A DNA stretch of 54,267 bases, from assembly GCA_030616475.1 (NCBI GenBank), contig JAUWXF010000007.1, positions 1 to 54,267 on the forward strand, written 5' to 3'. Positions 20,834-29,911 of the stretch are shown here, in pieces. The stretch is from Desulfobacterales bacterium (lineage in GTDB: Bacteria; Desulfobacterota; Desulfobacteria; Desulfobacterales; C00003060). Below the pieces are notes generated by a model. That model was not told the DNA's origin. It made no database searches and was given only the letters and a program-made list of their open reading frames with translations. The position numbers were made by a program, and so were the translations under genes. Numbering within the stretch: position 1 is the first letter of the stretch; the number at the start of each line of letters is the position of its first letter.

Positions 20834-20888
20834 TCAGTGGTCAGTGGTCAGTGGTCAGTGGTCAGTGGTCAGTAAGCAGTAAGCAGTA
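20834..20888. repeat. Heptanucleotide array (gtcagtg)n then (aagcagt)n
   Basis: Period 7 throughout. Confidence 0.9.
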
Positions 20889-20905
20889 GGCGGATTTCGG
20901 GACTC

Positions 20906-21028
20906 TTCTCAAGCCGACAGGCGCTATGCGGAATGAGACGAATGCGGAATGCGGAATTGGGGTTTTCAACTTTAGCTCACTTTAGGCACTTTAGCTCACT
21001 TTAGGCACTCCGTTATTGACCAATGACT
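20906..21028. repeat. Modular intergenic block, copy 2 (before flgJ)
   Basis: Same module order as 17341-17449, ending GGCACTCCGTTATTGACCAATGAC. Confidence 0.85.
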
Positions 21029-21304
21029 AACATAATAACAGAGACACATTTAAAACCGACTGTGGCTTCAGCACAGACGGCCGTGAAAGATGCCAGACTC
21101 AAGAAGGCCTGTGCTGATTTTGAATCGATTTTTATCTATTACATTTTCAAATCGATGCGTAAGTCCCTTCCCCAAAATGGCCTTTTTGACAACAGCCAGG
21201 AGCAGAAAGTTTATAAGTCGATGGCAGACCAGGCAATGTCCGAGAATATTGCAAGGGGGAGAGGGATGGGACTTGGGAAATTGCTGTACAATCAGTTGAA
21301 ATAG
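21023..21304 (+). CDS. flgJ: FlgJ-type rod-binding protein (no muramidase domain)
   Basis: LKKACADFESIFIYYIFKSMRKSLPQNGLFDNSQEQKVYKSMADQAMSENIARGRGMGLGKLLYNQL. Confidence 0.85.
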   Translation: MTNIITETHLKPTVASAQTAVKDARLKKACADFESIFIYYIFKSMRKSLPQNGLFDNSQEQKVYKSMADQAMSENIARGRGMGLGKLLYNQLK

Positions 21305-21307
21305 AAG

Positions 21308-21348
21308 AGTGCCTAAAGTGAGCTAAAGTGAGCTAAAGTGCCTAAAGT
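21308..21348. repeat. GTGCCTAAA / GTGAGCTAAA alternating-unit array
   Basis: gtgcctaaa gtgagctaaa gtgagctaaa gtgcctaaa gtta; related arrays at 9690-9820, 10410-10456, 16288-16322, 17400-17438, 20968-21012, 27549-27574, 35611-35640. Confidence 0.85.
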
Positions 21349-21548
21349 TATGGATCAGATCACAAAATCTGTAGCGTGGGGGCTCTGTCCCCCACAACAT
21401 GTGCCCCACAGAGGGGGCACGCTACGTGGTATGGATGTGCGGGGCATGCTAAACCGGCTAAACCGGCCAAACGGGCATAACCGGCTAAACGGGCTAAACC
21501 AAATCATCATTTCATCCGATAAGAAATGTATAGGACAGGAGAATTTGT

Positions 21549-22049
21549 ATGAAAACAGCCATTGAGACTCTTGAAAACCTCTTCTACGAAAAAATCTTGC
21601 TATACCAGGACCTTCTGGAATGCTTGAAGCGGGAACGGGACTGCCTGGCTAAAACTGATATTGACGGGCTATGGGAGATCGCGGAGCAAAAACAGTCGGT
21701 TGTATCTCGCATCGAAAGCGTGCGGGGAAAGATCCTGTCTGACCTTTCCGAAGCCGCCATAGATCACCGGATGGATGCTGTTTCATTTGACCTTGCCTGT
21801 GTATACTCCCTTATTCCTGGTATGCACGCCGAGCGGATCAAAACGGCTTATCTGTCTCTGGTGGCCTTGAAGGGGGAAATCCGGCAACGCAGCCAGGAAA
21901 ACAAGGTTTTTATTAAAGAAAGCCTTGATTTTCTGGATGAACTTATTGGGATCATAACGGGCGCCAACAAACCAAAGCCCCTTTACGATAATGGTCGATC
22001 TTTGACCAGTAAATGTCACACAAACCTGGTACTCCATAGAGAAGTGTAA
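21549..22049 (+). CDS. flgN: FlgN-family flagellar chaperone
   Basis: Helical ~166-aa protein with KTDIDGLWEIAEQKQSVVSRIESVR, directly before flgK. Confidence 0.7.
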   Translation: MKTAIETLENLFYEKILLYQDLLECLKRERDCLAKTDIDGLWEIAEQKQSVVSRIESVRGKILSDLSEAAIDHRMDAVSFDLACVYSLIPGMHAERIKTAYLSLVALKGEIRQRSQENKVFIKESLDFLDELIGIITGANKPKPLYDNGRSLTSKCHTNLVLHREV

Positions 22050-22288
22050 CAAGGGGCTTCGCCCCAATTGGAGTATCGGAGTGATGGAGTGATGGAGTGA
22101 TAGGTCCAATACACGTTGCGTGTTGCGTGTTACACGTTGAAAGTTAAAAAATTCTGACTCGAAACTCGTAACCCGAAACTCGTAACGGATTCCACATATT
22201 CCAATACTCCATGACTCCATGTGGAAGGCAGAAAGATGGTCCTCATAAAAGGCGTATAATTACAAGAAGTTGTAGAAGTTAGGAGGCG

Positions 22289-24382
22289 TTGACTATGTCC
22301 AGTCTCGGATTGGTATTGAGTATCGCTAAAGACGCTCTGGCAGCTCAACAGTATGGCATTAACGTTACCGCCCACAACATTGCCAATGTGAACACACCAG
22401 GCTTTTCCAGACAGACTGCTGTGTTCGAGGCGAAAGAGCCGGCACCTTATGGTGGGATTCTACTCGGTCGAGGTGTGGATACAACGTATGTCCTACGAGC
22501 CAGTGACCAGTTTATTGAAAACCGGCTCATGCAGCAAAAATCGACCATGTTTTCCTCCAAAGAGATGGAGAACTACATGCAGGTTTTGGAGGGTTTGTTT
22601 AGCGAAGACTCAGAAATGAGTATTAGTACGATGCTATCAGACTTTTGGAACTCATGGCACGATATTGCAAACAATCCCTCCGGAGCCCCTGAGCGGATTG
22701 CCCTCTACGAGCACAGCATCTTGCTCTCGGGGCAATTCAATAACCTGGACGCTGATTTGAGGCAGCTTGAAAGGGATTTAACCGGTGCTCTGAGTGCCGG
22801 GACAGAGAGAATCAATCAGATAACAAGTGAGATTGCGCAGCTCAATGATAAAATTGCGGGGATGGAAACAAACAGCATTGCCAATGACTTGAGGGATAAG
22901 CGCAACACACTAGTTTCGGAACTCTCTGAATACTTAGATGTGAAGTCCTTTGAGCAAAGCAATGGTTCTCTCACAGTAATTACGGCTAAGGGTTGTGTCC
23001 TGGTTCACGGCAATGACAGCTATGAACTGGAGATGGGTGGAGATTACGGAGATAGGGTACTGTGGGAGGGCTCCGGCAGCGCCAGGGTTGACATAACCGA
23101 CTATATAAGCAACGGAAAGCTGGGCGGCTGGCTTGATATGCGGGACGAGGTCATTGCAAAGTACAAGCTGGACCTCGATGCCTTAGCCAAAGAATTCATC
23201 TGGGCTGTAAACCAGCAGCACAGCCAGGGGGTGGGGCTAGAGGCTTTCAGTTCTGTCACGGGGACATACGCTGTGACAGATGCTAACGCTGCAATCACCG
23301 CAAGTGGATTATCCTATCAGGATAAAGTTGATGACACCAACAAGACCTTCAAGATATGGTTGTTTGACACCAATGGTGATCCGTACGACTCTGATCCCGG
23401 TACTCCAGGCCTTCAGGGGAACTCGATTAGTATCATCGTTGAGCCTGACATGACCGTCAATGAACTCGTGGCCGCTATTGACAATGAAACGGGACTCCAA
23501 GCATCCCTTGACAGCCAAAACCGAGTGAACATCGGCATAAATACGGGGGAAATAGCAACTCTGGGCTCCCTTGCATTCTCTGACGACGACTCGAATGTCC
23601 TCGCAGCCCTTGGGATCAACACCTTTTTCACGGGTGCAAGTGCCGGGGGGATTGGCGTAAACGATAAGATAGGCTCTGACAAGAACTGCATTGCTGCGGC
23701 CCAGGTATATAATAATGTGGGGCCTGCTGTAGCAGCAAGCGGGAACACCTCGACAGGTACTATCACAACCACGGGTCCGTATACGGGCACGACGGATGCA
23801 ACCTACAATATTGAAATTCTCTCAGATGGGACTCAGGCCAATGCCACATTTCAATGGAACAAAGACGGAGGCGGTTGGACGTCCGTTGATTTGAATGTTA
23901 CTGGTCCTACGGTTACCCTAAGTGACGGGGTCGCCGTTACCTTTAACGCTGGTGACTACTATGATGATGACACCTTTACAATATCTGTAACAAAATCCTC
24001 TGGCACATACGGGGACTTTGCCTCCGGCGACAACACCAACGCCCTGGCGATTACTGATCTGCAATACGCATCCATGGGTATCTCACAGTGGACCTGCGAC
24101 AGGATCAACGGAGATACTGAGGGGAGCGTTACTTCAACCATTGAAAACTACTATCATTCCATGGTCGGCTCCATAGGGATCAAAGCGTCGAGTATTGAAA
24201 GGAGCAATGCGTTCAATGAGGCTATGGTTGAGAAACTGAGCGGGATACGTGACAGTATTTCGGCCGTCTCCCTTGACGAGGAGATGACAAACCTCATCAA
24301 ATTTCAGTATGCCTATCAAGCAGCAGCCAAGCTTATCAGCGTTTCAGATGAGTTGCTGAACACATTGCTCAGTGTGAAGTAG
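22289..24382 (+). CDS. flgK: Flagellar hook-associated protein FlgK (HAP1)
   Basis: GINVTAHNIANVNTPGFSRQTAVFEA; C-terminus SAVSLDEEMTNLIKFQYAYQAAAKLISVSDELLNTLL. Confidence 0.95.
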   Translation: MTMSSLGLVLSIAKDALAAQQYGINVTAHNIANVNTPGFSRQTAVFEAKEPAPYGGILLGRGVDTTYVLRASDQFIENRLMQQKSTMFSSKEMENYMQVLEGLFSEDSEMSISTMLSDFWNSWHDIANNPSGAPERIALYEHSILLSGQFNNLDADLRQLERDLTGALSAGTERINQITSEIAQLNDKIAGMETNSIANDLRDKRNTLVSELSEYLDVKSFEQSNGSLTVITAKGCVLVHGNDSYELEMGGDYGDRVLWEGSGSARVDITDYISNGKLGGWLDMRDEVIAKYKLDLDALAKEFIWAVNQQHSQGVGLEAFSSVTGTYAVTDANAAITASGLSYQDKVDDTNKTFKIWLFDTNGDPYDSDPGTPGLQGNSISIIVEPDMTVNELVAAIDNETGLQASLDSQNRVNIGINTGEIATLGSLAFSDDDSNVLAALGINTFFTGASAGGIGVNDKIGSDKNCIAAAQVYNNVGPAVAASGNTSTGTITTTGPYTGTTDATYNIEILSDGTQANATFQWNKDGGGWTSVDLNVTGPTVTLSDGVAVTFNAGDYYDDDTFTISVTKSSGTYGDFASGDNTNALAITDLQYASMGISQWTCDRINGDTEGSVTSTIENYYHSMVGSIGIKASSIERSNAFNEAMVEKLSGIRDSISAVSLDEEMTNLIKFQYAYQAAAKLISVSDELLNTLLSVK

Positions 24383-24389
24383 CAAGTTA

Positions 24390-24506
24390 GTGTCCATCCA
24401 GAAATACCCTAAATCCCCTCCCCCTTGACGGGGGAGGGTTAGGGTGGGGGTTCCCCCTCCCCCCAACCCCCTCCCGCGAGGGGAGGGGGAGTTTCTGGAT
24501 GGGCAC
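24390..24506. mobile_element. MITE-like element, TIR GTGTCCATCCAGAAA, TSD AAGTTA
   Basis: Left GTGTCCATCCAGAAA, right TTTCTGGATGGGCAC; AAGTTA at 24384-24389 and 24507-24512. Confidence 0.8.
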
Positions 24507-24592
24507 AAGTTAAGAAATAGTTGAGTAGTCAAATCAACGACTCAACCACTTAACGACTTAACCGTAAAATGCTGTACAAGGAGTAGACTACC

Positions 24593-26197
24593 ATGAGAGT
24601 AGCCAACAAGACCATATATGATATGATAAAGTTCAGGTTAGGCAATGTTACCGAGGAGTTGCAAAAGGCCAATGAGGTGATTGCGACCGGAAAACGTATC
24701 AACAGCCTCTCGGATGATCCTGTCGGACTCACCCAGGTGCTCAACATAAAATCTTCTCTATCCAACATTGAGCAGCTAGGTCGTAATATAGATTTGGGAA
24801 AGTCCTGGCTCACCGCCTCTGAAAGCACCCTGGCCCAGGTGCAGAACCTCATTTCCGATACCAAGACCTTGTGTGTCCAGATGGCCGACGCAGCGATGAG
24901 CGCTGACGAACGGGAGACTGCCGCAGAGATCGTTCAAAATACCTTAGAGGAGATGGTCTCTTTGGCCAATAGCGACGTCGGCGGGCGGTATATTTTTGCG
25001 GGATCCAAAACAGATGCAGCAGCGTTCACTCTATCAGGCAGTAACGTTACATACAACGGGGATAACAATCCGTTTACGGTTAAGGTAGGTAGAAATTCCA
25101 CCGTCCAGGTAGGACAGGACGGGGGGGATGTTTTCTGGGAGCAATCTATCACTATTGACTCTTCAAATAACAAGATCGACTTTATTGAGTACTCGGGAGC
25201 TTCTCCAACTGGTGAACTGACTGCTACGATTGAAAGTGGAACCTACACTCATAGCCAACTGGCGATAGCCATCAAGAACGCAATGGAAAAGGCTTCAAGC
25301 GAATCAGGCAACAGTATCAACTACCTGGTTACTTACGATACTGCAACAAAGAATTTTACCATCCAGGATGACGGCGCTACCCCCGGTGCTCATGTGGAGC
25401 TTCTGTGGACAACCGGTACAAATGCGGATACCAGCATCGCGCCTGATATAGGTTTTGATGCAGTTGATGTCAGGGATGCTATAGTAAGTGATAATGCTGT
25501 TGTTGCGACTGTTACAATTGATGCGGCAAATGACACAATAGATTTTCGTGAAGATATTGGGAATGGGCTGAGCGCCACATTAACCGCAACTATTCCGCCT
25601 GGCGATTATGGAGATTATACTACGGAGGCAGAGCTTCAAGGCCTTGCAGATATCATTGAAACCCAAATGGAAGCAGTTACGGTAAATGCTATTGATTATG
25701 AGGTTACTTACGACACTACAAATCAAAAGTTTGTCATACAGGAAGAGACCGGAACAAATCTTAAGGAACTGCGGGTACTGTGGACCAGCAGCACGCTAGG
25801 TGATGAGTTAGGGTTCAATAATTCCGATGATGTCTTAATCCCGCCAACCAGCAACAACGAAGTCGAATGGGGAATTTTTGAGACCTTAAAGGATTTAAAA
25901 AACTACCTTGAGACGAACAATGTTGCCGGGGTAGCCCGATCTATCGCCAGACTGGATGTGCATTTTGACCATATTTCCACCAAGATCTCCGACATAGGCT
26001 CAAAGATGCTCCGTATGGAGATCAAGGAGAATATTTTTCAGGACGTATACTTCACCAATACCGAAAGGCTTTCGAATATTGAGGATGCGGATTTCACAGA
26101 GGCGATCATGGAGCTGAAGGCCAAAGAGGTTGCATATCAGGCGGCGTTGGCCGCTTCCGCCAGGGTCATGCAATTGAGCCTGGTGGATTATTTATAA
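24593..26197 (+). CDS. flgL: Flagellar hook-associated protein FlgL (HAP3) with internal domain duplication
   Basis: MRVANKTIYDMIKFRLGNVTEELQKANEVIATGKRINSLSDDPVG; C-terminal flagellin-like helix. Confidence 0.92.
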   Translation: MRVANKTIYDMIKFRLGNVTEELQKANEVIATGKRINSLSDDPVGLTQVLNIKSSLSNIEQLGRNIDLGKSWLTASESTLAQVQNLISDTKTLCVQMADAAMSADERETAAEIVQNTLEEMVSLANSDVGGRYIFAGSKTDAAAFTLSGSNVTYNGDNNPFTVKVGRNSTVQVGQDGGDVFWEQSITIDSSNNKIDFIEYSGASPTGELTATIESGTYTHSQLAIAIKNAMEKASSESGNSINYLVTYDTATKNFTIQDDGATPGAHVELLWTTGTNADTSIAPDIGFDAVDVRDAIVSDNAVVATVTIDAANDTIDFREDIGNGLSATLTATIPPGDYGDYTTEAELQGLADIIETQMEAVTVNAIDYEVTYDTTNQKFVIQEETGTNLKELRVLWTSSTLGDELGFNNSDDVLIPPTSNNEVEWGIFETLKDLKNYLETNNVAGVARSIARLDVHFDHISTKISDIGSKMLRMEIKENIFQDVYFTNTERLSNIEDADFTEAIMELKAKEVAYQAALAASARVMQLSLVDYL

Positions 26198-26245
26198 ACC
26201 AATTGGGGCGAAGCCCCTAAGTTCGGTTTGTGCCATGGAGGGCAT

Positions 26246-26482
26246 GTGCTTGTACTGACAAGGAAGGTCGATGAGAAGATCAACATCGGGGATGATGTTA
26301 TCCTCACCGTTCTTGAGATTGGCAGGACAAGTGTGAAGCTGGGCATTGATGCCCCGAAAAGGGTCGGAATTTTTCGCGAAGAGCTCTATGAAAGAATCAA
26401 GGAAGAGAACCTCAGGTCATCGCAGGGGAGACCCGCTGATGTTGCAAGGGCATCTCGTCTCTTGCGAAAAAAAGGCCCTTAG
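26246..26482 (+). CDS. csrA: Carbon storage regulator CsrA (GTG start)
   Basis: VLVLTRKVDEKINIGDDVILTVLEIGRTSVKLGIDAPKRVGIFREELYERI. Confidence 0.95.
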   Translation: MLVLTRKVDEKINIGDDVILTVLEIGRTSVKLGIDAPKRVGIFREELYERIKEENLRSSQGRPADVARASRLLRKKGP

Positions 26483-26521
26483 GCGATAAAATCGCGCAGC
26501 GATTTTATTAGGAGTAGAGCA

Positions 26522-26968
26522 TTGAAAATCGAAACCTCACAGTTTGGCACGATGGAGATTCCGGAAGACAAAATCATCACCATGCCTGCGGGCATGCCCG
26601 GGTTTCCGGGAGCCGGTCGCTTTATTATCCTGGAGCGTAAGGAAATGTGGCCCTTTTTCTGGTATCAATGCGTGGACGAGTCCGGCCTGTCTCTGGTGAT
26701 CATGGATCCCCACGTGTTTAAGCCTGATTATTCGGTCGATCTGAAACATGTTCTCAGGGGAATGTCGTGGGAGGCTGACGGAGATAGTTTAGAGTTATAT
26801 GTCATAGTAAATGCCTCTGAAGGGGCACCGGAAAAGATAACAGCCAACCTGATCGCGCCGCTTGTAATCAACACGCGAAAACGTGAAGCCGCCCAGATTG
26901 TGCTCAATGACAGCCCCTATTCCCTCCGACACTCCATCTTTGGTCAAAATCCAACTTTGACGGCATAG
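26522..26968 (+). CDS. fliW: Flagellar assembly factor FliW (TTG start)
   Basis: TSQFGTMEIPEDKIITMPAGMPGFPGAGRFIIL; next to csrA. Confidence 0.93.
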   Translation: MKIETSQFGTMEIPEDKIITMPAGMPGFPGAGRFIILERKEMWPFFWYQCVDESGLSLVIMDPHVFKPDYSVDLKHVLRGMSWEADGDSLELYVIVNASEGAPEKITANLIAPLVINTRKREAAQIVLNDSPYSLRHSIFGQNPTLTA

Positions 26969-27117
26969 TGCAAAGCCTATTCCTCTGGGGTAGGTAGGCA
27001 CTATCGTACCGGGGCCTGCCCCGCCTGCCCTGTAAGGAGGTACGACTGTATCGGGGTAGGTCAGAATGATCGTACCGGGGTGGAAAACGAAGCTACTCAA
27101 CTGGGGTGTGCTCCTGG

Positions 27118-27339
27118 TTACCGTCCCATAGTTGCTACTTTGGCCTCAAGCGTGGCCAGCCTTTCCCTGATCTGTATAGCGATATCTATCTTTTCGTCGA
27201 GCCGTCTGATCTTCGTGCCTATTTCGCTTCTGATAGAGTCTATTTTGTCATCTAGCCTTCTGATTTCAACCTGAATACTTCTTAGCTCCGGTGCTACTAT
27301 ATCCTGGAGCGCTTGTTTTACCTCTTCATATACCCCCAT
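27118..27339 (-). CDS. Small coiled-coil protein
   Basis: 73-aa ORF rich in RRLDDKIDSIRSEIGTKIRRLDEKID heptads. Confidence 0.45.
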   Translation of the reverse strand: MGVYEEVKQALQDIVAPELRSIQVEIRRLDDKIDSIRSEIGTKIRRLDEKIDIAIQIRERLATLEAKVATMGR

Positions 27340-27759
27340 GGCTTCCTCCTAAATGATTGATTTAGAACTGTCAATGGCAAAACCTATTCTTCTCTGGTGC
27401 CCTCAGCGTCTGCGGTGTCCGCCCTAGTTCGTAGGTTGGGTTGAGCCCTGCGAAACCCAACCTACCTCTCTATTGGCACAAATTACCGAGAATCCAATTG
27501 GGCCAGAAGCAGGGCAGAGTTCAAGAATAAGGATAGAGTTTCACCTTTTAAAACTTTAGGCATTTTAGGCACTTGTCCCAACCCCAGGGTACCTTTCAGG
27601 ACCAATAAGCCAAGCCACCACCTCTGGTGGTGGTAATTTGACTGTGGCTATCCGCCTGAAAATATTACATTCCATCATTCCCTGATCGAACTTGTAATAG
27701 CGCCAACAAATATCTATAACTTCAATAGGTTGTAGAAATTCCGAAACGTTAATAATCGT

Positions 27760-27790
27760 CACCTAAAGTTTAGGTGCAATTGTGACGATA
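27760..27790 (+). promoter_or_regulatory. Candidate sigma28-like promoter of fliC inside nested dyads
   Basis: TAAAGTTT-N12-GACGATAC vs consensus TAAAGTTT-N11-GCCGATAA; dyads ATCGTCAC...GTGACGAT and CACCTAAA-G-TTTAGGTG. Confidence 0.45.
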
Positions 27791-27922
27791 CAAGAAATAA
27801 CTGCTGATGGCAACGGTCCTGTCCTGAAAGGAGGTGAAAAGACCGAAAAGGATCTGAAGCCGTTGACAGAAGGACAGCAGGAGGCTGTCCAAAAAAGTTA
27901 TAGAATTCAAGGAGGTAAAAAA

Positions 27923-29782
27923 ATGGCTCTAATAGTAAACACAAACATAGCAGCCCTGAATTCACAAAGGAATTTAGGAATTAATCACAGCAGGCTGGGT
28001 AGATCTATTGAAAGGCTCTCCTCAGGTCTCAGGATTAACAAGGCAGCCGACGACCCGGCCGGTATCGCAATCGCAGCGAAATTTGCCACCCAGGTGAGGG
28101 GTCTGAACCAGGCGGTAAGGAACGTGAACAACGCCATTGCCCTTGCACAGACCGCTGAAGGTGGAATCAACACCGTAACAGACATCCTTCACAGGCTGAG
28201 GGAGCTGGCAGTTCAGTCATCCTCGGATGACAATACCCCTGCTGACCGTCAAAACCTGGCATCAGAAGCGGATCAGCTCGTAGCAGAGCTTACAAGGACG
28301 GTAAATACGACAGAGTATAACACCATGCCCCTTCTGGATGGTGGTTTTGTCAGTAAATACTTCCAGATAGGCTCTAACTACGGTCAGAACATCTCCTTTA
28401 CGATCAATGATAGCAGGGGTAGGGCTCTTGGCGGCAGGGCAGAGTATAGTGCCGACATAGCAGATGGTGTCGCAAACGCAGTCAATGCCAATTTCGGTGC
28501 TGGTGAGTTCAAGATAAACACCTACGGTGTGGCTACCACTAATGCCTCTGATGATCAGTATTCGGTGCTTGATATGTCCAGTGCGCAGTTAGGTAATCTC
28601 CTATCAACTAATGTATCCAACGCCGTTAATTTGAAATTCACCATAAACGGCACAGCTGTTAGTGTGGATTTGGTCGCGTCCACAGCTATCGGTGGATCTG
28701 CAATAGCAGCCAGTATTGTAGCTGCGATTACGGATGCAGGTATTACAAATGTTACCGCAAGGCTCGTGAATGGGTCGGGATGGGTTTTAGAAGCCACTGA
28801 AGGTGCGAATCTTGCCTTGTTATTTTCTGCGACAACAACTGCCACAGTTAGCGGCGGCTTCTCTATTGGTGGGACTGCTGTTGGTATGAACGCTCTGTCG
28901 ACAATGTTTGGAGGTGCTGCAACTGTAACCAACTACAATGGGGAGAGCAGCGCTATTGCAAAGGCTGTTGCCATTAACTCCGTTAAATCCAACAGCGGCG
29001 TTCAGGCAACTGCAAAGGCAAATGTGGTAACAGGTTCTGCTGCTGTAGGCGCCGGCACCATTAGTTCCGGTGATATCTACATCAATGGTGTAAATATTGG
29101 TGCAGTGACCGTTCTGGCCAGTGACAGCACAGGCGCTCTTGTTACTGCAATAAACAACCAGAGCTCAAGTACGGGTGTTACGGCAACCACCGATTCGGAC
29201 AGCCAGCTCGTTTTGACTGCTGCCGATGGGCGGAATATCTCCGTCACCGTTAATGAGTCTACAGACGCCACGACCATTATGGGTCTGTCCAGCACCTACT
29301 TTACAAGCACCAGTGCCGTATTCAGGTCAACGGTTCAATTGAATGATGATGAGTCCTTTGACCTGACAGGAACCCTGTCAGACCTTTATGATGGAGGTGC
29401 CACGGCTGCACTAAACATGACAAAAACAACAGATTCCAGCAAATCCCAAGCCGCTGACGTCTCCACGTACAATATGGCAGGCATAAGCATCGACACGCAA
29501 GATGGTGCGCAGGCAGCGATTCTGACCATTGATGCGGCAATGGACGATGTCAATGCCATCAGGGGTGATCTCGGTGCTATGCAGAACAGGCTTCAGTTTG
29601 CAGTAGCAAACCTCGAAGTGGCATCTGAGAACATGAGTGCATCTGAGAGCCGGATCAGGGATGCGGACTTCGCTTTTGAGGTTTCACAGTTCACGAGGAA
29701 CCAGATATTGGTCCAGGCCGGTACCGCGATGCTGGCACAGGCAAATACAATTCCTCAGATAGCATTACAGCTTCTCGGATAG
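27923..29782 (+). CDS. fliC: Flagellin (ATG 27923)
   Basis: MALIVNTNIAALNSQRNLGINHSRLGRSIERLSSGLRINKAADDPAG; C-terminus ANTIPQIALQLLG; SD ggaggt. Confidence 0.95.
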   Translation: MALIVNTNIAALNSQRNLGINHSRLGRSIERLSSGLRINKAADDPAGIAIAAKFATQVRGLNQAVRNVNNAIALAQTAEGGINTVTDILHRLRELAVQSSSDDNTPADRQNLASEADQLVAELTRTVNTTEYNTMPLLDGGFVSKYFQIGSNYGQNISFTINDSRGRALGGRAEYSADIADGVANAVNANFGAGEFKINTYGVATTNASDDQYSVLDMSSAQLGNLLSTNVSNAVNLKFTINGTAVSVDLVASTAIGGSAIAASIVAAITDAGITNVTARLVNGSGWVLEATEGANLALLFSATTTATVSGGFSIGGTAVGMNALSTMFGGAATVTNYNGESSAIAKAVAINSVKSNSGVQATAKANVVTGSAAVGAGTISSGDIYINGVNIGAVTVLASDSTGALVTAINNQSSSTGVTATTDSDSQLVLTAADGRNISVTVNESTDATTIMGLSSTYFTSTSAVFRSTVQLNDDESFDLTGTLSDLYDGGATAALNMTKTTDSSKSQAADVSTYNMAGISIDTQDGAQAAILTIDAAMDDVNAIRGDLGAMQNRLQFAVANLEVASENMSASESRIRDADFAFEVSQFTRNQILVQAGTAMLAQANTIPQIALQLLG

Positions 29783-29801
29783 AACCCTAACGTTCTCCAA
29801 T

Positions 29802-29833
29802 TGAGGGGGTGGAGGGCTAAGCCTCCACCCCTT
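29802..29833 (+). terminator. Intrinsic-type terminator after fliC
   Basis: GGGGGTGGAGGGCTAAGCCTCCACCCCTTT dyad after stop. Confidence 0.65.
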
Positions 29834-29911
29834 TCCCCTGATTAGAGATTTTGAATTTAGCCACAGACACACACAGACCTGCACAGACATTTTTTACAGA
29901 CAGGAGGGACA

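Noticed and set aside
26984-27075. GGGGTAGGTAGGCACTATCGTACCGGGG-type repeats (also 34425-34520)
   Set aside because: Clearly a dispersed repeat pair, but boundaries and structure are too unclear to define an element.
27431-27465. GTAGGTTGGGTT...AAACCCAACCTAC palindrome (also 33327-33357) as a novel element
   Set aside because: Resembles a dispersed palindrome I recall from many bacteria; recorded but not novel by itself.
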